This document shows positions 20,871 to 31,612 of a DNA stretch of 64,000 nt, piece after piece. This stretch comes from Norana najaformis (taxonomy: Eukaryota > Annelida > Clitellata > Crassiclitellata > Hormogastridae). Below the pieces are notes generated by a model. That model was given only the letters and a program-made list of their open reading frames with translations. It made no database searches and had not been told where the DNA came from. The stretch spans positions 48,294,362-48,358,361 of the forward strand of contig OZ029916.1 in assembly GCA_964023275.1 (NCBI GenBank), written 5' to 3'. Numbering within the stretch: the first letter of the stretch is position 1; every line of letters begins with the position of its first letter. The position numbers and the translations under genes were made by a program.

Positions 20871-21048
20871 GTTCCACAAATTGAACAATATGAAGAACAT
20901 GTACTTTCGGACAAACAAGATTTGAAGGTGACATTCAACCATAGAGGTTATACTACTTACACTAGAGGGAATATGACGTCATTTGCTTGAAGCCGCCGTA
21001 TCAGACGGCCTTGGCCGACTGGTTGGAGGACTGAGTAGCTGTGTGAAA

Positions 21049-22414
21049 ATGTCGAAGCGATCGACTTTAAATTGTGTGGCATATGGATGTTACAATTTAT
21101 CCACGCCCGAAACAAAGGCCGCCGGAATATCATTTCATCGGTAAGTTTTTTTATTTTTGTGTTTTTGTACTTTTATTTAATGCGTAACTTTCGAAATGAA
21201 ATGCAAACAGTCTCGTTTAAGCCTGTGTGTCGGTCGCATGTTGGCAAATTTACGTTTAATCGTCTGCGATATATATTTTTATTTTATTTGTGTGTTTTAG
21301 TAGTTTTGTTTAATAGATAAGCCTCGAAATGAAATCCAGTCTCGTTCAAGCAACGTCAGTTATGTTTTCTATTGGAACAAATAAAACAATAATTCTAGAA
21401 AGTGTTTTTGTTCCATATTTGTGTTTCCATGTTTTTGTTTCTGGAACCGAACCCTTTTGCCTATCGATTTTGTTTTGACTGAGCGCCTGTGAATGAGCTG
21501 GTCCCCGTGACATGGCTTTCGTTGGGCGCTGTAGAAATCTGGGGATTAGGATTACGATTTTGGAACAAACATAGGCCTAACTTTTTATTACTAGCAAACA
21601 AATCATGGTGCAAGGGAATAACGTTTTCTCATTCTGTTATAGGATTCCAAAGGATCTTAAAACGAGAAAGAAATGGGCAGTCCGTGTGCACTGCGACAAC
21701 TGGAAACCAATTGGTTACTCACGTATCTGTTCCGTTCATTTCGAAGATGGATGTTTCCACAACAGTGGCATATGCAAGAGGCTATTACCAGGTTTGCCTG
21801 TCTACTATGACTTTAATAATATGTGAATATCCTATATGAAATTTGTGGCTTTTTTCACTTAATCCCAGTTAATAGCTTTAGCACTAAGATTATGTCAGCC
21901 CAGCTTGCGATCAGTAATTATGCGGTGTCCAAATTCAAATAAACTACCGCAACACTGCACCAAAATACTACAACAATATCCACGTATAGCTCAATGTGAT
22001 GGCTGTGAGATCTTGTGAAATCTTGCATTAATGGTCCGGTTGTAATTCTGGAGGTGTATCCATTTAATAAGTCAATCTAGGAGACAAAGTTTGCAATGCT
22101 GTGACATGGTGTGACATAATAAGTCAAATATCTATATCTGTAACAGATAAATGCTACAGGTAGTTTTTGGTTGATCCTGCACAATATTCTTGTTCATCTT
22201 TAAAGGGGCTGAACCGACGCTGTTCAACTTTCCAGCTCATTTGCAGCCGAAGAAACATACAGTCCGATGGGTACGCACATCACCCATTGCGAAACACCAT
22301 GTTGCTGCTGATTTCCATGTAACAAGTTCTGCTGCACACTCACAACAAATATGCAGCCAAACTGCAATAACAGGTGATCATTTGTATTTTCTACACTCAC
22401 CAAAGAAGATCTAA
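21049..22414 (+). CDS. THAP-domain protein, three 5' exons
   Basis: THAP domains are C2CH zinc fingers that bind DNA; they occur in host regulators and at the N-terminus of P-type transposases. Exon 1 (21049-21140) gives NCVAYGCYN with C9-x4-C14 and ends at donor GTAAGT. Exon 2 (21643-21791) gives RIPKDLKTRKKWAVRVHCDNW, with W, and RICSVHFEDGCF, carrying the last C and H. Exon 3 (from 22206) gives PGAEPTLFNFPA, the AVPTIF-type motif. Both joins keep frame and acceptors are AG. Exon 3 stays open to a stop at 22412-22414, or may splice at CAG/GTGATC (22373). No catalytic core was found downstream, so this is either a truncated transposase or a short THAP regulator. The first intron holds an L2 3' end. 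Confidence 0.75.
21450..21572 (+). pseudogene. CR1/L2-type LINE 3' end inside the THAP intron
   Basis: The text matches, in the same sense, the 3' end of the copy at 44.75-45 kb: TGCCTATCGATTTTGTTTTG, ACTGAGCGCCTGTGAATGAG, GGGCGCTGTAGAAATC and a GGATTACGA tail. Confidence 0.8.
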
Positions 22415-22880
22415 TGGACCATTCATCTGGGACTGAGCCAATTAGGTATCACTGAGTTCTGCTGATGAAGACAGTTGTTGAAGTATATCTTTGCTGTTGT
22501 CTGCACCACCAGGCAAATGCTTCATAAGACACTTTCATGAACAAACCAAGCGGTTCAAATTAAATAAAGCTGTGATTTTTAGCGGCCAGTAGAGTGTCAG
22601 CTATCTACGATGATCTGTTACTTACTACTTAGGATATGAATATTTGATGACAATGTTACTGTTTGATCCAATTATTTTGCTTGCTTAATTGTCAGTTTTA
22701 CTACAAATTTCATTTTGGATTCAATTTGACATATGAACTGCATACATCTAGAATGAGGGTAGAATGCAGCATGCTTCTATTTTCAGGCAGATACTGGTTT
22801 TGTCTACCACAGTGCCAAAGGAATACACTACTCAGTTTTGTTTTATTACTTGTGTCTTCTAGCTTCATTTGACTATTTGA
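22415..22880. other. Non-coding stretch downstream of the THAP gene
   Basis: I see no further exon with recognisable transposase motifs, and no array text. It may be intron or 3' untranslated sequence. Confidence 0.35.
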
Positions 22881-22882
22881 TG

Positions 22883-23145
22883 TTACAGCAGATTAACATT
22901 TATATTCCAGTTGATTAGCACCTATTGTACAGCAGATTAACATTTATATTCCAGTTGATTAGCACCTATTGTACAGCAGATTAACATTTACGTTACAGTT
23001 GATTAAAATTTATGTTGCAGCAAATTAACGTTTATGTGACAGCTGGTTAGCAGTATGTTACAGTTGATTTAGCATCTATGTTGCAATTGATTAGCATTTA
23101 TATTACAGTTGTTTAGCATCCATGTAGCAGCCGATTAGCATTTGT
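22883..23145. repeat. Tandem repeat, about 44 bp doubled monomer
   Basis: A 44 bp unit (ACAGCAGATTAACATTTATA, then TTCCAGTTGATTAGCACC) is repeated about two and a half times almost exactly. It then decays into 22-23 bp monomers built on GTTGATTAGCATTTATGTT. Confidence 0.85.
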
Positions 23146-23149
23146 GTTG

Positions 23150-24205
23150 TGATAAATCGCATTCAATAATGGTCTCATTTTGTTATTTTTTCATTTTTGC
23201 ATATGCGAACAATTTCTTAATAAACAAACTGAGTTTGATATCAAAATTTTAATTATAGTTAGAAAAAACTGATGCTTTGAGTTTGTGGAATTTTAAATAA
23301 ATATTGCTCATCAGAGTTTGTGAAATTGATTTGTTATATGTATGTAATGAACACCTTGGTTCGCAAGCATTTCTCCATGGCTGCATACTTGAACTTGCTT
23401 TCTTGCATCCTGCAACCCAAATGCAGTTTCGTGTGTGGAGTTTTGATTCAAAATGAAAAATTTATGCTACTGAGCCGTTTGTCAATTCTCTGGCTCTGCC
23501 TTGTCAGGTCAGGAGCACTTCTGAAATTTCTTAAAGAGGTGCTATAAAAATTTGCACTTACAACTGCTGAGAACTGCCTGTTATATGAATAACAAAGACG
23601 TGATTACTACTGTCTGATTTTGTTTTCTTCAGCATTTCTTTTGTTGGCTTAAAGAATTTACACTTTTATTTCTGGGCTGGAAATATTTGGCAAACATGAA
23701 AACTTAATTCAAAAGGACATTTGTTGCAACGGTGTTGTTCTTATATAACCCTGCTTCAAGTGCACTTATGAACTATGTAAGGGGGGCATTAACAAATTTT
23801 AGTTGTATTGTATGGTACAATTTACAGCTCTGATAAAGATAACCTAAAGACAAGTAATGATATGTCTCTGTTATATACGAGTTTGGTGAAGGTAGAATGA
23901 AGCATATATCTATTTTCAGGCAAACAGTCATTTTGTCTAGCCACAATGCCAAAGCAATACAGTATTTATTCATAAACGTACATCACATCACTTGCTAAAT
24001 GTAATGGTTACGAATGCCATTTGTACATAGGGCTTCGTAGGCTAGTAATATTTTCTAACGTAAATAAAACAGTATAATTTGCATTTTTTCTTCTCGCTTT
24101 CAAACAAAAATTTGTTACTTTTCTGTACTTGAAAAAATATGGACAAAGAAACGGAATAAATCAAAAGCATTTCGATGGTTTAACGCAGCATCCCATTGTA
24201 CATAC
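23150..24205. other. AT-rich stretch with no recognised feature
   Basis: The short open frames here have no motif I recognise, and there is no array text. It belongs to the same array-free block as the THAP gene. Confidence 0.35.
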
Positions 24206-24348
24206 GTGGACTACCTCCAACCAGCGGGTCAAGGTCGCTTAGCGACGGTGGCTTCACAACGCGCAGCGTTATTTGCCGGCTGCGCTCCATCTATAGAGTA
24301 TAAATCATTGCATTCAACCGAGTTAATCCACTGGCGTAACATGCAACT

Positions 24349-24388
24349 TATAAAATCTGCGTGCGCACTGAAACGGGTGTCTAACTTG
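24349..24388 (+). promoter_or_regulatory. TATA plus start box, class C
   Basis: TATAAA starts at 24349 and GGTGTC at 24376, a spacing of 27. The box is GAAACGGGTGTCTAACTTG, followed by the class C text GGTTGTCTAAATAATGAAA. Confidence 0.7.
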
Positions 24389-24924
24389 TGCAAGAGAAAT
24401 AGACGTCTTAACGATTCACTTGAAACGGTTGTCTAAATAATGAAATTAAAGCAGGCAGCTTTGCTTTCATACAAGTCAGCTGAAAAATTAGATTTTCAAT
24501 TGTTTCCATATTTTTTTGTAATTTTGTCATACTTTCCTTTGCATGGGCTATTTTAGCATACAATTTAAGAAACCCCCCTAATCAACATATGATTTTATAG
24601 CGCTACTTCGGGACTTCATAAATTTTGGGTTTTGGAGCCTAGAAGATGCGTACTTGTATGCCCAGTAAAGAAATAATGAAATAAGTAAATATAGATAGGT
24701 AAATAAATAAGTAAACAAACCTACATCAACGAATAAGTAACTAAATAAATGAATAAATAGTAAATCCATTGCTAACAAAAAAACAAATAAATAACAAATA
24801 AATAAACAAGATTAATAATTTAAATGAAACAATGTCGTACCACAGCCGCCCGTTAAAGTTAGTTTCTGTTTAACAAAGCTGTGTCGTAACGAAAATGATT
24901 AGCGTCGCCTATAGAGGACTTTGC

Positions 24925-25030
24925 ACCCACACTCATCTGCCGAGGCTAAGAAAACTGAAGTCACTAACACTTCATACACATCCCATATACTGACTACCTC
25001 TCCTTCAGTGTTTGTTGGCATCAAATCTCA
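24925..25030 (+). repeat. tRNA-SINE 3' part
   Basis: Only the end of the body remains: CACCCACACTCATCTGCCG, AGGCTAAGAAAACTGAAGTC and ACTAACACTTCATAC, closing with TTCAGTGTTTGTTGGCATC. Confidence 0.7.
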
Positions 25031-25331
25031 ATGAACTGAAAGACTGTGTCATCCACACTATAGGAGCGCCACCGACTATACATTTGACGAACAAATACGG
25101 AGCACACGATTAAGGCAGTGGAGAAGATAAGGTTTGTATAGACGTAGCGATACAACGCAGCAATAGTATAGCTAAGGTAAAGTCATGTTGTAATCGTAAC
25201 TTTTACAACATTAGTTACGCATCCATTGTGAATATCTCTCTGTTTAATTACATGTTGCGGCTGCCAGGGCCGTTCATGTCGAGATTACCTTCATTGGGTG
25301 GCACACGCTGTCGTTCAACCAAAATAAAATT

Positions 25332-25370
25332 TATATAACGTTCGAGAAAGTGAATGAAAGGTGTCTAAAC
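25332..25370 (+). promoter_or_regulatory. TATA plus start box, class E
   Basis: TATATAA starts at 25332 and GGTGTC at 25360, a spacing of 28. The sequence CGTTCGAGAAAGTG precedes the box. Confidence 0.75.
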
Positions 25371-25694
25371 GTGATTTATATTAATAGCATTGTCGATTGC
25401 AAAAACGGGATGTATACCTGGCCACTTTGTGTTTAGTTTCTCTTTGAACGACTCTGTGTCATAACGAAGATGCTTGGTGTGGCTTTTTCTCTCGTCTGCC
25501 CCGATTTTGGACTGGCACCACCCGATTAAAGGAAGTGACAGAGTTTGTCTTGACATAAATCTCTGATTAGCACGTTCCGTATATAGGAGGACCTCAAATG
25601 CGGTGTCAAGATTCGAACCAGCAGCGGTGGTGAAGGGTCTCGCACGATAAATTCACTCACCACCCTACTGCACCCTAGTTGAGATATCTAAATT

Positions 25695-25900
25695 TTCCTC
25701 CCTGATTTTTCCAGCCACGTATACACGATGTTTACGCAACTGGGTTGACTGAGGGCAGTCCGAAGGTTAAAGACCCAGTTGTTCTGGGCGCACTCTCGTA
25801 AGAGTTTGTCCTGGAGGCCTGCCTGTCTAGGACACTCCAGGAGGTAATGTCGTACGGTTTCCTGGATATTGCATTGGTCACAATCTCACTAGATATATTG
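25695..25900 (-). pseudogene. LINE C-terminal zinc-motif fragment
   Basis: The minus strand reads CDQCNIQETVRHYLLECPRQ, the C-x2-C...H-x4-C motif that ends many RNase H-type LINE proteins. It is followed by a Leu-rich tail and IVYTWLEKSG. The rest of the element is missing. Confidence 0.7.
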
Positions 25901-26035
25901 TGAAGCGGCTTAAGACCTTTCATACCGACTTTCTGTCTGACCACGTGACTGTGACCCAACCACGCCTACGAATCCACGCTCAGGCGATGGACTTGTAGTG
26001 CGATAACAACTGCATTGCTTACTTACTTATTTATT
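25900..26035 (+). repeat. LINE 3' end family with (TTAC)n tail
   Basis: The text AAGCGGCTTAAGACC, CCGACTTTCTGTCTGACCAC, GCGATGGACTTGTAG and CTTACTTACTTATTTA recurs near 16190-16300, 52390-52500 and 54800-54925. The short tail repeats suggest a LINE 3' end. It always lies before a class E old SINE segment. Confidence 0.6.
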
Positions 26036-26304
26036 AGTAGTGTTTTTTGTTTAACGACGTTGTGTCACATCAAACAAGATTAGTGTCGCCCTCCTTCTTT
26101 ATCCAGGTTTCTGACTGGTACCACCCGACTTAAAACAGTGGGGGGGTTAAGGGATGCTTCGACGTAGCTAAAAAGCGCAGTTGATGAATATGTATCTTGG
26201 CGTTTTCGTATTATAATTGTTAAAGCCTGTGTATGGTATCCCCGTGAGTAGAAACCATCTGTATAAGTTGCAATGGTTGCATAAGTAGTTCCAAAAGTAT
26301 AGCG

Positions 26305-26696
26305 AGATTCTTGACGCAACATCTGCCCTTGGTCTCTGGATGTCCTCTAATCGCCTCCGACTGAACTCTGCTAAGACCCAGTTCATCTAGCTTAGTGGTC
26401 GCGCTCAGCTTGCTAAGGTTGATTCATCATCCTTACGCCAGAGGTTTCCGGATATTCTATTCTGTTCCAAAGTCCGTGATCTTGGGGTTGTACTGGACCG
26501 GGAACTCTCCTTGACCGATCATGTTGACAATATCTTCCGCTCATGCTTTTACCACCTTCGTCAGCTTCGTACCATCCGCCGCTCCCTCTCCTTTCATGCC
26601 GTTACCACTCTAATTCATGCCCTTATCTGCACCAGGGTGGACTCTGGTAACGCTATCTTTGCTGGACTCTCACTTGCCAATATATCCAAGCTTCAG
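26305..26696 (+). pseudogene. CR1-type LINE reverse transcriptase, part 1
   Basis: The frame reads SSNRLRLNSAKTQFI, VRDLGVVLDRELSLTDHV, HLRQLRTIRRSLSFHAV and STLIHALI-like text, ending IFAGLSLANISKLQ. This is the thumb and connection region of a CR1-group reverse transcriptase. An in-frame stop follows QFI. The frame is interrupted after KLQ by another LINE and continues at 27832. Confidence 0.85.
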
Positions 26697-27831
26697 GATA
26701 TATTGGATATACTAATTAAAACTGCAAATAATGAACTTGAATTAATAGCTGAGTGGTTTAAGGCAAATAGAGTATCTCTTAACTTAAGCAAAACTTATTT
26801 TATATTTTTCCATTCTCATAAAAAAATTATACCAACTCAAGAACAACACATCCTTATTGACATTCAACAAATAAAACAAGATATTTCCTGTAAATTTCTT
26901 GGTGTTTTTATTGATAATCATGTTACATGGAACATGCATATCTCCCAAATATCGAAGAAAATTGCTAGTTTGTTTGGGTATATTAAATCGCATTAGACAT
27001 GTATTACCTCAACCCATATTGTTAAACTTGTACTACTCTTTTATATATCCTTATCTGTCTTATTCTAATAGTATCTGGGCAACAAATTATTCATCTCGCC
27101 TCAAAGGTTTATTAATATTACAACGTCGTGCTATAAGAATTGTTGCTAAACAACATTATGGAATAGGCACTAATAGTCTATTTTCAATATTAAATATTTT
27201 AACGATAGATGATATAAATAAATTTCAAATCATAGAATTCATGTATCGCTATGAACGAAGATTATTACCTTGTGTATTTGTCAACTATTTCGTACACTTC
27301 TCTCAACTTCATAGCTATTCCACTAGATTTCAGCATAATTTGTGTGGTGCTTTTGCAAGAACTAACACTAGATACTTCAATATTAAATGCATTGGTCCGT
27401 CAATTTGGAATAAATTACCTTTAGAGATCCTAGTCTGTATTTGTTTAAAAAACATCTGCGTAATTTCCTAATAATGTCACTAGACTGTTGATTATAATGC
27501 TCATATTTGTTAGTCTATAAGTTTTTATTTATGTTTCTGGAAGTCACAGTTATGACTCTTTTTCAGTTTCATAAAGATCACAATGGTGATAAACTTTCTT
27601 AGTTTCTTTTAGTTAAGTTTTAGTTAAGACTTTCTTTATAGTTCAATTATGCCTAATATCAGTTAAACATTTTTGTCGCCATATGCTTCGTTCTGTAATA
27701 GGCGGCCCTAATTTAGCGGGACTTAGGTCCCTTTTGAGTCTACCTTTTGTATCCTAAAAATCTATACAATGGACAGTGTATTTGTTCTTTTCTAGTGTTC
27801 TTTTGGAATCAATAAAGTTTTCGTTCATTCA
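26697..27831 (+). pseudogene. Second LINE nested in the CR1 copy
   Basis: The first frame gives ELELIAEWFKANRVSLNLSK and DISCKFLGVFIDNHVTWN. A frame change near 26965 leads to RIRHVLPQPILLNLYYSFIY, PYLSYSNSIWATNYSSRLK and SIWNKLPLEIL. This is a CR1/Jockey-superfamily reverse transcriptase C-terminal half. It has a 3' untranslated region to about 27825, ending AATAAAGTTTTCGTTCATTC. The copy is 5'-truncated and frameshifted. Confidence 0.85.
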
Positions 27832-28125
27832 GTCTGTTTTCATTGCTGCTGCCCGTCTTATTGGAGGCGTCCCCAGATATGGCCATATAACTTCCTTTAT
27901 GCGGGACACTTTGCACTTGCTTCCCATTCCGTAGCGTATCCAGTTCAAGATCCTAACGCTTATGCGTAATTGTCTTGTTGGCTCTGTTCCATCATATCTT
28001 AGGGACTTCTGCATTTCGGTCTCCTTGGTTCCAGGCCGTAGCACTCTCCGGTCGGCCTCCCTTGGACTCCTGACTGTCCCTCGTATGCGCACTGCTACAG
28101 CGCAGTCTAGAAGCTTTGCCTATGT
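27832..28125 (+). pseudogene. CR1-type LINE reverse transcriptase, part 2
   Basis: Translation resumes with SVFIAAARLIGGVPRYGHIT, MRDTLHLLPIP, a stop, then LMRNCLVGSVPSYLRDFC and RSFAYVG. These are the C-terminal blocks of the copy interrupted at 26696. TTCAG on both sides of the nested element is a possible short target duplication. Confidence 0.82.
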
Positions 28126-28603
28126 TGGACGTAATAGGTGTGGTAAGACAAAAAGAGTCGGTACAAAACGTCTTAAGCCGCTTTACAAATATATCTAACG
28201 AGATAAACAGGAAGACAATTCAAGATGGCTGGTGTAGAACCGACGAATCCACGTCGGGAGAATTCAGACCCGTTGTTTCTGATGTCTGGGAGAAACAGAC
28301 GGTTCTCTGTAGCTGTTCGCAGCGGACTGCACGACGCTGTAGGACAGATGATAAGTAAGGAGGCTGATTGGTTGAGAGAGTCATAAGTTTAAGGAGAGCT
28401 TTCTTGTAAGTGATTCTTACAAGAATCTAGAGCTGACAACCACTGCGTCTTCGGTGGATATTAGATCCACCGATTCTGATTTAGGCGCGATGCTCTATTC
28501 ATTCTGGTGGTTAAATATCAGTTAGAACCCTTAACAAAATTCCCTACCAACGACAACGGCCTTTGATGCCACAAGATGTCGTTCAACTGTAGATATCTAT
28601 CCT

Positions 28604-28722
28604 TGTAGTAGCAGTAGTTCCTCAGTTTAACGACAGCTTATGACATCAAGGTCGTTGCAGTCGCCCTCCTCCTTTATCCAGGCTTGGGACTAGCAGTACC
28701 CCAAAATAAGGCAGTGGCGGAG
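28604..28722 (-). mobile_element. Short SINE with probable 10 bp target duplication
   Basis: The copy is near consensus. The flanks at 28593-28602 and 28723-28732 are similar (ATATCTATCC, TTATCTACCC). An opposite-strand SINE fragment lies directly upstream at 28549-28588. Confidence 0.8.
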
Positions 28723-28798
28723 TTATCTACCCATAGATCTATCGACAGCCTATTTATATAAAGTCTTCATAGACCGGTAACGACTATCGCACCAGTCT

Positions 28799-28838
28799 TA
28801 TATAAGATACAAGGAAACGTTTCTAAAGGTGTCCAACT
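28799..28838 (+). promoter_or_regulatory. TATA plus start box, class B
   Basis: TATATAAG starts at 28799 and GGTGTC at 28828, a spacing of 29. The leader CAACTGCTGTGTAACGTCC and an M copy follow. Confidence 0.75.
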
Positions 28839-29340
28839 GCTGTGTAACGTCCTGTTACGTATTGAGGTTTATTTTAGCGACATCTGACAGGATCGTTTAC
28901 ATTGACGTTACCCTTTTTTCTTAATGAATTGAGTCTGGTCTAGGCATTGTATATACCTACAGGTTGGAGATTTATGAAATCAAAATGTTTAGAGTAAAAC
29001 GGGGGTCTATAAATTGTGCATATAAAATGGCGTCTATATATATAAAGCAACCGATACAGATGTCTAAAAAATCAAATTAAAGTTGGCAGTTTTGGTTTTA
29101 CATAAGGCAGCTGAAAACGAAAAATATATATTTTTCAATTTTGTGCATTTTTATTTTTATTTTTCAAAGCATTAGGTGCATATAGTAGTTTTTGTATACA
29201 GTTTCAGGTTGGACCTTGGAAACTGCCGTTAATGAACACTTGATCACACGGGATTACTTCAAGACCTAACAGAGTTTGAATATATCCAGCCTAGACGACT
29301 AATCAGAGCCGCAAACTTTAGAGTGTACAACTGACAAAGG

Positions 29341-29422
29341 GTATTGTTTTGTATTGTATTGTATTATAATGTATTGCATTGTATTGCATTGTGTTGTGTT
29401 GTATTGTATCGTATTGTATTTG
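29341..29422 (+). repeat. (GTATT)n minisatellite
   Basis: Imperfect GTATT/GTATTGCATT repeats run for about 80 bp. Confidence 0.85.
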
Positions 29423-29492
29423 TGAGCAGTTTCCATTGTTTAAGGGTATCTTTCAGCTGCTATGGCCGTTTACGTCGACATCATCGCATACA

Positions 29493-29611
29493 AGTAGTAG
29501 TAGTTCCAATGTTTAACGACATCTTATGGCATCAAAGGCCGTTGCCGTCGCCCTCCTCCTTTATCCAGGCTTCGGACTGGCACTACCCCAAAACAACGCA
29601 GTGGCGTAGTT
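29493..29611 (-). mobile_element. Short SINE copy
   Basis: The copy runs from AGTAGTAGTAGTTCCAATG to CAACGCAGTGGCGTAGTT. A GACATCA shared by both flanks is offset from the left edge and is not convincing. Confidence 0.85.
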
Positions 29612-29718
29612 GACATCAGCTGATGCCTATATATTATTTATTATTTATTTACTTATTTCCAAAGTTTAACGACATCCTATGGATACAGTGGCCGTTGGCT
29701 GCTAGAACCGTTGACGTT

Positions 29719-29760
29719 TATATAGCTTGCCGTTGATGCGTTTTAATGGTGTCTAAATAC
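29719..29760 (+). promoter_or_regulatory. TATA plus start box, class A
   Basis: TATATAG starts at 29719 and GGTGTC at 29748, a spacing of 29. A tRNA-SINE follows at 29805. Confidence 0.7.
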
Positions 29761-29804
29761 ACTTTATTTAGTGTTATGATTTGAGTATTAATTATGTACA
29801 TAAT

Positions 29805-29975
29805 AACCTAGTGGAGATCGCGATGGACTGTCAAACAAGAGGTTAGAGGTTCACAATTTCTGTTGAGATTTCGGCTCCATTTGCGCCGCCTATCGATTCA
29901 GCTAAACCCAAACCAACACATCATGCGCACACCGCAGAACACCGAGATTGAATACAAGGCTGCGAGACTATATGC
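29805..29975 (+). repeat. tRNA-derived SINE, shortened
   Basis: The head is CCTAGTGGAGATCGCGATGG with ACTGTCAAACAAGAGG and a decayed B box. The body has TTTCGGCTCCATTTGCGCC but loses its far end. Confidence 0.75.
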
Positions 29976-29981
29976 TGACAA

Positions 29982-30020
29982 TATAATTTGCTACGAGAGC
30001 ATTTTAAGGGTGTCTAAATA
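29982..30020 (+). promoter_or_regulatory. TATA plus start box, class A
   Basis: TATAAT starts at 29982 and GGTGTC at 30009, a spacing of 27. Confidence 0.7.
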
Positions 30021-30064
30021 GAGTTTATTTTTTATGACCTGAGTATCAATCAGGACCATACATA

Positions 30065-30370
30065 GTCACTCGGTAACTGCGCAGGATTGTCAAGAGACAA
30101 TTGGGGGTTCAAACCCCGCCAGGGCAGGAATTTGTTTCGACATTTCAGCTCCACTTGTTCCACTGTGTACAATTCAGCTCTAATGAGTACAACTACGTCC
30201 ACTGATTTAGATCAGGCGTCCGGGGAAAGGGCTGCCCATCCGCCTTCATCTGCAGAGGCTAAGAAAAATGAATCGTTAGTACTTCATGCCCATTACTGCT
30301 TCATGGGCTACCTATATGGTGCTTTGCGACATCTTAGGGATGCAGACAGGATCATTAACTTCGACCATAG
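30065..30370 (+). repeat. tRNA-derived SINE with intact B box
   Basis: The head includes CACTCGGTAACTGCGCAGG and the B box GGGGGTTCAAACCCCGCC. The body has AGGAATTTGTTTCGACATTT, ACTGATTTAGATCAGGCG and GAGGCTAAGAAAAATGAATC. A hydrophilic frame crosses it but is not a real protein. Confidence 0.85.
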
Positions 30371-30398
30371 CTTTATAGCTTAGAAATACTAAAACTGT

Positions 30399-30514
30399 GT
30401 AGTAGTAGTAGTAGTAGTAGTTCCAGTGTTTAACGACATCTTATGGCATCAAAGGCCGTTGACGTCGCCCAACTTCTTTATCCAAGCCTGAGACTGGCAC
30501 CACCCGAGTACGGC
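30399..30514 (-). mobile_element. Short SINE with long (TAG)n tail
   Basis: Seven TAG units at 30401-30421 precede TTCCAGTGTTTAACGACATC; in the element's own sense they form a (CTA)n 3' tail. The far end is degraded (CACCCGAGTACGGCAG). Confidence 0.85.
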
Positions 30515-30574
30515 AGCGTTTAAAGGGTGTCTAAATATATTTTATGTTTGTCATGATTTGGGTGTTAAACAAAA

Positions 30575-30830
30575 TGCCCGATAGTCGTGTGCACGCTGGT
30601 GAAATTCACGCAAGGGCAGACATTTTTTCAGATTACGGCTCTATTTTCCCCACCCCCGAACTCAAATTTAATGATCATTAGAGGGAAGATGAGGTGGCGA
30701 GGGAGAAGACTTGCTGTCCACACATAGATGCCGAGGCTAAGAAAACTGAAGTTGAGATTATTTCATTCCCATTAGTGACTCATGAATACTTCTCCTTCAG
30801 TGTTTATCGACATCCTACCGATGCGTAATC
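30575..30830 (+). repeat. tRNA-derived SINE body
   Basis: It keeps GGTGAAATTCACGC, TTACGGCTCTATTTTCCCC, AAGATGAGGTGGCGAGGG and GCCGAGGCTAAGAAAACTG, ending TCAGTGTTTATCGACATCC. A box without TATA precedes it at 30516. Confidence 0.75.
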
Positions 30831-30917
30831 AAGTTCTCGAACTAACCTAAATACAAAATGTGTAACCTTATGTTTAACTACTTTTAGTCAATGTGTCGAC
30901 TAAATGCAACGGCTTTA

Positions 30918-30956
30918 TATATACCTTACAAGCAACCGTTTTAAAGTTGTCCAAAT
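30918..30956 (+). promoter_or_regulatory. TATA plus start box, class B
   Basis: TATATA from 30918 and GTTGTC at 30946 give a spacing of 28. TGCAACGGCT upstream matches the class B AACGCAGCTG element. Confidence 0.7.
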
Positions 30957-31262
30957 GATGTATAGCTTTCGGTTATGAATTGAGGATTAGCTATTGTTTG
31001 GCGACATCTGACGCTATCCAGGTTCATAATCGTCGACTCATTTCGTTACGACGTGAATTTCACTATGGAAAAAATTTCCAACACGAGATGTAAATAAATT
31101 GTCAAACGTTTTGAGTAAAACGGGTGTCTAAGATGTGCAGACGAGAGGGCGTCTTACAATCAAATGAAAACGGCTGTCTAAAAAATCAAATTGAAGTTGG
31201 CAGTTTTGTTTTTACAAAAGTCATCTGAAATGAAAATTGTCTTTTCTCAAATGTGTGCATAT

Positions 31263-31342
31263 AGCTGGTCTGTTTAACGTCATCTTATGGCATCAACAAC
31301 TTCGGACTGGCTCTACCCCAAACAAGGTAGTGGCGGAGTTTT
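31263..31342 (-). mobile_element. Internally deleted short SINE with 14 bp target duplication
   Basis: Only 80 bp long, it lacks the middle (CGTTGACGTCGCC...CCAGG). The flanks AAATGTGTGCATAT at 31249-31262 and 31343-31356 are identical. Confidence 0.9.
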
Positions 31343-31499
31343 AAATGTGTGCATATTTTGTTATATTGTATAACATTAGTTGCACATGTTATTTAAGTTA
31401 TACAGCATCACATTGGAAATTTGAGTATTTGCAGCCTAGACGACCAATTCAGATCCGCGTACTTTAATGTATACTTTCGGTCAACTCATTATGTAGGCC

Positions 31500-31612
31500 T
31501 ACGTGAGTTGGTTAGGGGGACAGAAAAATTGAAAAATATTAGTCCTGGTGGGGATTCGAACCCCAATCTTAGGGGTCAATAGTTCAACACGCTAACTATT
31601 GGAATGGTTGGC
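31500..31612 (-). repeat. Second tRNA-derived SINE head, minus strand
   Basis: On the minus strand, an A-box-like AATAGTTAGCGTGTTGAAC is followed by a perfect B box GGGTTCGAATCC (plus-strand 31553-31564). The arm around it is GGGG/CCCC. A related decayed copy lies near 62770-62870. There is no good acceptor stem, so I do not call a tRNA gene. Confidence 0.65.

Larger units (their letters stand above)
20988..24256 (+). mobile_element. Possible THAP transposon with imperfect TIR-like arms
   Basis: The left arm 20988-21029 (TGAAGCCGCCGT, CCTTG, CTGGTTGGAGG) is matched in inverted form by 24214-24256 (TGAAGCCACCGT, CCTTG, CTGGTTGGAGG) with a diverged middle. Array sequence is found on both sides and not between. 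The arms include the 5' leader of the THAP gene. Exact ends and target duplication were not found. A host gene hemmed in by chance repeats is the alternative. Confidence 0.5.

Noticed and set aside
30087-30383. 98-codon hydrophilic protein
   Set aside because: It coincides with a tRNA-derived SINE whose blocks are also found elsewhere in other frames.
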